Source: an uncultured Eubacteriales bacterium
GTDB lineage: Bacteria > Bacillota > Clostridia > Oscillospirales > Acutalibacteraceae
DNA: 17,540 nucleotides
Reading direction: 5' to 3'
NCBI GenBank assembly: GCA_900322105.1
Contig: ONYV01000002.1
Coordinates: forward strand, 1-17,540
Positions 13,821-17,540 of this stretch are shown piece after piece; within the stretch, counting starts at the first letter, position 1; each line of letters opens with the position of its first letter. A program made the translations under genes and the position numbers. A model generated the notes under the pieces. It made no database searches. It was not told where the DNA came from and saw only the letters and a program-made list of their open reading frames with translations.

Positions 13821-15491
13821 ATGAAACTTCGTAGAATTCTATCAGTAATACTGACATCGGCAATAATCGCAGGAACTGCTGTGACAGCAGCGTCTGCAAA
13901 AACAGAAACCACAGAAAAAACTTACAACTATGTCGCACTCGGCGACAGTATCGGCGCAGGATACGGACTGTCTGCAAGCGGCGGAGATATGGCGCATGAG
14001 CGCTCTTTCGTCATTACGGAAGACCTGCTCGCTAACCCCATCGAAGGCGCATATCCTGCTGTTTTCGGTTCTTATCTGAAAGAGCTTGGACAGGAAAAAG
14101 GCATTGATGTCAATGCTACCAACCTTTGCGCGACCGCTTATCGTGCAGAGGATGTGGAAAAGACCATTACAACAGAAGGCTATCAGGGTGAAGTGGCGCT
14201 GATGGCAATGAGAATGATGTTCGGCAAAGACGGCGGCAGCAGCATTCTGAAACCGTATCACGAGATTTTCAACCGATATCTTTCAGAAGCAGACCTCGTA
14301 AGCATTCAGCTCGGCGGCAACGATATTATGATGAGCGTCCTCATTCCGCTGATCCTTGACAGTTCTAACCCCGTGACGCAGGCGCTCAGCATATCTGCCA
14401 TTATGCTCATCGTCGGCTATGACAAACAGACCGCTCTGGGCGCAGGCATGACGATCCTGAACAACAACAAGGACAAGATCACCTCTGATATGCTGATCGA
14501 AGCGATGGAAACTTTCCTTTCCATCACCGAAAACATCGACCAATATGTTGATACAGCCGCTGAAAACGTGAAGAAGGTCGTAGAGGCTGTCAGAGCGATC
14601 AACGACAGCACCAAGATCGCCGTGATGGGTATGTTCAACCCCTACGGCAACTCTAACGAATGCGACGGAAGAACCTATACAGTCGCAAGCGTTGCCACAA
14701 GCATTATCAGCAGAGTGCTGGAACTGGTGAAAGAGGAAACCGAAGCAGCAGCGGAAGAAGAGAGCGTCAAGGAAGTTAAACTGCTGTCAGTGGATGATGC
14801 GCAGGATCAGATGGACAATTTCAGAGAGCTGCTTGCCAAAGCGCAGGACATTCGGGCGATTATGGATCGGCTCAAGCAGAACGCAAAGGCAGGTCTGATG
14901 AAGATCTGGGAAGCACTGTATGATATGTATCAGGATCAGCTCGATAAACTGATGGTCATTCTGAAAGAAGAACTGTCCTATCCGATACAGTACCTTTTTG
15001 CGGGTCAGACGATCGACCCTGCGTTGAAGTCGCTCAACGAAAAGCTGACCGTCGTGGCAGATGAGACCGATTCTGTCTATGTCGATGTGTATGATATCAG
15101 CAACGAAAACAATCTTGATCCTCACCCAATGGCGCAGGGTCACAAAGAGATCGCCGATCTGATGATGACGTCTTTGTCCGACACGGTCACAGCGCAGATG
15201 GATGCGCTTGCTTCTTTCAGAAACGTTTCCACTGTCAGCGCAAAACAGATCAAGCTCGGTGAAAAGGTGAAGATCCGTGGCGTAGCAAAGGGCGGCACGG
15301 GAGACTATCAGTATGCATTCTATTACAGAAAGGCATCCTCCTCCAAGTGGTCAGTGATTCACGAATTCAGCGATCTCCGTGCGGTGAACCTCACACCTGC
15401 GACCGCAAGAGATTACGAGATCCTTGTCAAGATCAAGGACGCTACGGGAACGGTAGTGACCAAGCAGATGAAGATCACCGTAACAAAATAA
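13821..15491 (+). CDS. Secreted GDSL/SGNH esterase (paralogue 2)
   Basis: A 556-residue tandem paralogue of the preceding gene with the same architecture. The signal peptide ends near AASA-KT (about residue 26). Catalytic blocks are VALGDSIGAGYGL (Ser43), SIQLGGNDIMM (Asn167) and NLDPHPMAQGH (Asp433, His435). The middle insertion keeps the acidic segment (EEETEAAAEEESVKEVK) and the long helical part, though it has diverged in sequence. The C-terminal domain (AKQIKLGEKVKIRGVAKGG, TGDYQYAFYYRK) is the best conserved outside the catalytic blocks. Conservation of all catalytic residues in both copies indicates two functional enzymes. GGAGG lies before the start; the promoter is unclear (a weak TATAGC at 13734 is the only candidate), so read-through from paralogue 1 is possible. 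Confidence 0.9.
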   Translation: MKLRRILSVILTSAIIAGTAVTAASAKTETTEKTYNYVALGDSIGAGYGLSASGGDMAHERSFVITEDLLANPIEGAYPAVFGSYLKELGQEKGIDVNATNLCATAYRAEDVEKTITTEGYQGEVALMAMRMMFGKDGGSSILKPYHEIFNRYLSEADLVSIQLGGNDIMMSVLIPLILDSSNPVTQALSISAIMLIVGYDKQTALGAGMTILNNNKDKITSDMLIEAMETFLSITENIDQYVDTAAENVKKVVEAVRAINDSTKIAVMGMFNPYGNSNECDGRTYTVASVATSIISRVLELVKEETEAAAEEESVKEVKLLSVDDAQDQMDNFRELLAKAQDIRAIMDRLKQNAKAGLMKIWEALYDMYQDQLDKLMVILKEELSYPIQYLFAGQTIDPALKSLNEKLTVVADETDSVYVDVYDISNENNLDPHPMAQGHKEIADLMMTSLSDTVTAQMDALASFRNVSTVSAKQIKLGEKVKIRGVAKGGTGDYQYAFYYRKASSSKWSVIHEFSDLRAVNLTPATARDYEILVKIKDATGTVVTKQMKITVTK

Positions 15492-15522
15492 ACAGATTCA
15501 GCTTTATCTGTAAAAACAAAAA

Positions 15523-15557
15523 ACTGTCGGCTCATTACAGAACCGGCAGTTTTTTTG
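15523..15557 (+). terminator. Intrinsic terminator of GDSL paralogue 2
   Basis: ACTGTCGG (15523-15530) pairs with CCGGCAGT (15543-15550, one wobble), followed by a run of T. Confidence 0.88.
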
Positions 15558-15602
15558 TTATGATCGCTGCGGCGGCAGGTTTTGCAAAGCCGCATTTGTA
15601 TG

Positions 15603-15765
15603 AGACTTCCTCGGAAACCGGAGAAGTGCCGTATTACGCAGGATATTTTGTGCCGAAAAAAGCGTCTCGAGTGCAGCACTACTTGGTGTCATGCAAGGGA
15701 GAGACACTTCGCTCGGCGCAAAAGAGACAAGTAAGACGGTGCTTCGGAAGTTTCCGAGGAAGTCT
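15603..15765 (+). repeat. 163-bp hairpin element, copy D
   Basis: It begins AGACTTCCTCGGAAACCGG and ends TTTCCGAGGAAGTCT. The ~36-bp outer arms are imperfect inverted repeats. Inside, TTTTGTGCCGA pairs with TCGGCGCAAAA and GCGTCTC with GAGACAC, so the whole unit folds end to end. It differs at about 8 positions from copy E. Confidence 0.94.
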
Positions 15766-15833
15766 GATGTTATTTATCGACTATCTTTCGTATTCTGCAT
15801 ACTCCATACCATAAACACAGCATCCGCCGCAGC
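15766..15833. other. Short spacer between element D and the next terminator
   Basis: No gene, promoter or repeat recognised. Open frames crossing this part start inside element D and are not coding. Confidence 0.4.
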
Positions 15834-15875
15834 AAAAAGCCCTGTCGAACAGCCGCAAAACTGCTCGACAGGGCT
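15834..15875 (-). terminator. Intrinsic terminator of the DUF3592-type gene
   Basis: AGCCCTGTCGA (15838-15848) and TCGACAGGGCT (15865-15875) form a perfect 11-bp stem. On the minus strand the stem is followed by TTTTTG. It lies about 90 bases past the gene's stop. Confidence 0.88.
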
Positions 15876-15962
15876 TGAAACTGCTTTGCCGATCTCATTT
15901 TTGGATATTATGACATTCATTCGTTCGGGGATACCGCACAAAAGCGCTCATGATGAAAATGC

Positions 15963-17000
15963 TTACTCGCCTTTTATCGTGTTGAACAGTATACTGCGGC
16001 CGCCGCCCTTGGAGTCGTTTGCGCCGCTGCGCGCGACTGCCAGAATGGTCACGAACAACAGATCAAGGTTCTTTTCTTTTGTATAGACACGATAAAAACC
16101 TCTGACGGGAATTTTTGAAGCGACCTTGTGTTTTTCTTCGTCCTCCTCATGCACATACTGACTGGTGCTTTCCATATGGGCGATCTCAATGTCGTTGCGG
16201 CAGATGTTGTATGCGCCGACAAGGACTTTTCCTGATGCAAACCTCGATGTGATCGTGATGCCGTTTCTTTTGAGGTGCTTCCAGATATCTTCGCCGTCCA
16301 GTTTGAAAGTGTAGTGATTGTCAAGAATCAGGCTGTTCCAGTCGGTTTCTTCCTGCTGTCCCACCAAATGCTCGGTGGTCTTGTTTTTTGTGTGGTCGAT
16401 GAAATCAAAACGGTAAGGTGTTGCAACAGCAAATTTCGTCATCTTAGCTTCATACAGCACCTTGCGGTTCTTATCTTCAAGGCGGTGTCCGTATTTCGGC
16501 GTGCCGACATCTGTGATAAAATACAGTTCCCGTTCTTCTTCACCCTGCTCAGAGGGAGCATAGACGGTTTCGCCCTGCGTTTCCTTGAGCTTTTTGACAG
16601 ACACTTTCTGCACGATCGTGCTGACAATGACGATCGCAAGGATCGCACCGCCTGCGATGATGAGATAAATGCCAAAGCCGAAGCCCGAATGGATCGTTCC
16701 GGGGTTCTTCGGGTCGTACTGCACTTCAACCGTTGTGCCTACCGCATAGTTTGGCGCGTCAGTATCCAGACGGGCGGTATATTCCTTGCCGTTTACCGTA
16801 TACTTTACCATGATAATGCGGTTTGGCGTACTTCCTTCTTCAGGAATGTCATCAGGGTCATCCTGAATGGATACGATCGTTGCCGTTGTCTTTTCAAATC
16901 CTGCCGACTGGAAAAAAGTAAACCAGATACCGGCGATCAGCGCAATAGCGGCTAAGACAGAAGCAAATATCTTTAAGCCCGGACCTTTGAAAGAAAACAT
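15963..17000 (-). CDS. DUF3592-type membrane protein with C-terminal beta-rich domain
   Basis: A 345-residue protein of unknown function. The frame is open to 17108, but those codons lie in element E; the ATG at 17000 has GGAGAGG upstream and starts MFSFKGPGLK. A first helix (about 11-31) and a second (about 107-131) bracket an extracytoplasmic strand-rich region: TTATIVSIQDD, IIMVKYTVNGKEYTARL, YAVGTTVEVQYDPKNPGTI. This is the usual DUF3592 pattern, including the 'G..v.V.YdP.nP' ending. After the second helix come a charged linker and a ~180-residue cytoplasmic domain of alternating strands (YFITDVGTPKYGHRLED, KVLYEAKMTKFAVATPY, HYTFKLDG) ending in a hydrophobic helix, NLDLLFVTILAVAR. This resembles LURP-one/Tubby-like barrels, but that is only an impression. 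Confidence 0.78.
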   Translation of the reverse strand: MFSFKGPGLKIFASVLAAIALIAGIWFTFFQSAGFEKTTATIVSIQDDPDDIPEEGSTPNRIIMVKYTVNGKEYTARLDTDAPNYAVGTTVEVQYDPKNPGTIHSGFGFGIYLIIAGGAILAIVIVSTIVQKVSVKKLKETQGETVYAPSEQGEEERELYFITDVGTPKYGHRLEDKNRKVLYEAKMTKFAVATPYRFDFIDHTKNKTTEHLVGQQEETDWNSLILDNHYTFKLDGEDIWKHLKRNGITITSRFASGKVLVGAYNICRNDIEIAHMESTSQYVHEEDEEKHKVASKIPVRGFYRVYTKEKNLDLLFVTILAVARSGANDSKGGGRSILFNTIKGE

Positions 17001-17031
17001 AAAACCCTCTCCTTTTTTGAAATGATACAAT

Positions 17032-17194
17032 AGACTTCCTTGGGAACCGGAGAAGTGCCGTATTACGCAGGATATTTTGTGCCGTAAAAAGTGTCTCGAG
17101 TGCAGCACTGCTTGGTGTCATGCAAGGGAGAGACACTTCGCTTGGTGCAGAAGAGACAAGTAAGACGGTGCTTCGGAAGTTTCCGAGGAAGTCT
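17032..17194 (+). repeat. 163-bp hairpin element, copy E
   Basis: It begins AGACTTCCTTGGGAACCGG and ends TTTCCGAGGAAGTCT. Same length and orientation as copy D. It lies 32 bases upstream of the start of the DUF3592-type gene, so on the minus strand it is part of that gene's leader if transcription starts near 17375. Confidence 0.94.
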
Positions 17195-17381
17195 GATAGA
17201 TACATCTACAGCCCGACCGCCGTTCGGCCTCGGTTACTGTTCAGTCCCTATCGCCGTTCAGACAGCCGCAAAGCCGTGTCCGACATATATGGAGCCATTT
17301 TACACCAACCTTTTTTCGTGCGCCTGCGTTTGCCAAACGGCAAAACGTGACAATTTCATTGTCTCCATACTTGTTTACCTA
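17195..17381. other. Leader region between element E and the minus-strand promoter
   Basis: No convincing gene. On the minus strand there are two tiny frames, 19 codons (17300-17359, MKLSRFAVWQTQ...) and 16 codons starting at 17298 (MAPYMSDTALRLSERR), neither with a good ribosome site. The frame open on the plus strand starts in element E and is rejected. Confidence 0.35.
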
Positions 17382-17410
17382 ATTATACATCTATCTTTAT
17401 CGAATGTCAA
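17382..17410 (-). promoter_or_regulatory. Perfect-consensus sigma-A promoter reading leftward
   Basis: Minus strand: TTGACA (17405-17410), 17-base spacer, TATAAT (17382-17387). The predicted start near 17375 would give a leader of about 375 bases containing element E before the DUF3592-type gene. Confidence 0.7.
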
Positions 17411-17439
17411 CTGTTTTACTGTTTTTTTCTATCTTCAAC

Positions 17440-17540
17440 TGAAAGTGACATACTCCCGCCGCCTACGCTAACGCTTAGAGGCGGGGGCTTCTCGTTCAAG
17501 TACGGCAACCCGTACAGCTGGTGCGAGCTAACCCCGTGTG
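17440..17540 (-). mobile_element. Probable right end / omegaRNA end of an IS200/IS605-type element (body outside window)
   Basis: On the minus strand the order is GGGTTGCCGTACTTGAACG, AGAAGCCCCCGCCT, a hairpin with loop region AAGCGTTAGCG, then GGCGGCGGGAGTATGTCAC. The string 'gccgtacttgaac..gaagcccccgcc..hairpin..gggagtatgtcac' is what I recall at the 3' side of tnpB genes, where it forms the right end and the 3' end of the omegaRNA scaffold. The tnpB gene would lie beyond 17540 on the minus strand. No transposase is visible, so the assignment rests on this terminal signature alone. Confidence 0.5.

Noticed and set aside
15691..16086. 131-codon plus-strand frame starting MQGRDTSLGAKETSK
   Set aside because: Its N-terminus is the translation of hairpin element D; a nearly identical start (MQGRDTSLGAEETSK) arises from element E. 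These are repeat artefacts, not a protein family.
17001..17108. 36-residue N-terminal extension of the DUF3592-type protein (MLHSRHFLRHK...)
   Set aside because: It is translated from element E and the same peptide appears from element D; the ATG at 17000 has a good ribosome site.

Overview
The window looks like a chromosomal segment of a gut-type clostridium, probably Ruminococcus or a close Oscillospiraceae relative. This is inferred from moderate GC, strong AAGGAGG ribosome sites, textbook sigma-A promoters, many lipoproteins with Ser/Thr/Glu-rich linkers, a DHHW-family lipoprotein, and two secreted GDSL esterases whose C-terminal domain (KLGEKhKIRxVAxGGxGDYQY) is of a kind I associate with Ruminococcus surface proteins. 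No rRNA, tRNA, CRISPR or phage genes were seen.

Layout. 1-786 (minus, cut by the window edge): an exported, lipid-anchored acetolactate decarboxylase. 1113-1574 (plus): a small unknown protein, convergent with a HAD-family phosphatase lipoprotein (minus, 1676-2842) that has a 25-codon leader ORF. 3119-3949: an MscS channel. 4120-5307: a DHHW/AlgX-like SGNH lipoprotein, followed by a GC-rich inverted repeat and the 3' stump of an ABC-type permease. 5580-6741: a strong promoter, a perfect 22-bp palindrome, a 55-residue membrane microprotein and a Bax-inhibitor-1-like membrane protein. 6836-9050 (minus): a sodium:amino-acid symporter overlapping an AlkD-type DNA glycosylase gene. 9510-9691: a candidate small RNA. 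9881-11755: a stand-alone adenylate-forming (ANL) enzyme. 11955-15491: two tandem paralogous secreted GDSL esterases. 15963-17000 (minus): a DUF3592-type two-helix membrane protein. 17440-17540: a hairpin that resembles the right end / omegaRNA end of an IS200/IS605-type element whose body would lie beyond the window.

The most distinctive feature is a family of short non-coding hairpin elements. Three copies are exactly 163 bp (9132-9294 inverted; 15603-15765; 17032-17194) and share terminal inverted repeats beginning AGACTTCCTCGGAAAC. A truncated right half lies at 918-983, and a 27-bp copy reduced to the two tips lies at 13768-13794. They sit only between genes, fold end to end, and produce false ORFs in gene prediction. 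They look like a MITE-type or structured-RNA repeat family. Several copies sit in promoter or leader regions, so they may affect neighbouring expression.

Many products act at the membrane or outside the cell (two lipoprotein enzymes, the DHHW lipoprotein, two GDSL esterases, channel, symporter, BI-1-like protein, DUF3592 protein). Apart from symporter-alkD and microprotein-BI-1, most genes appear to be single transcription units.
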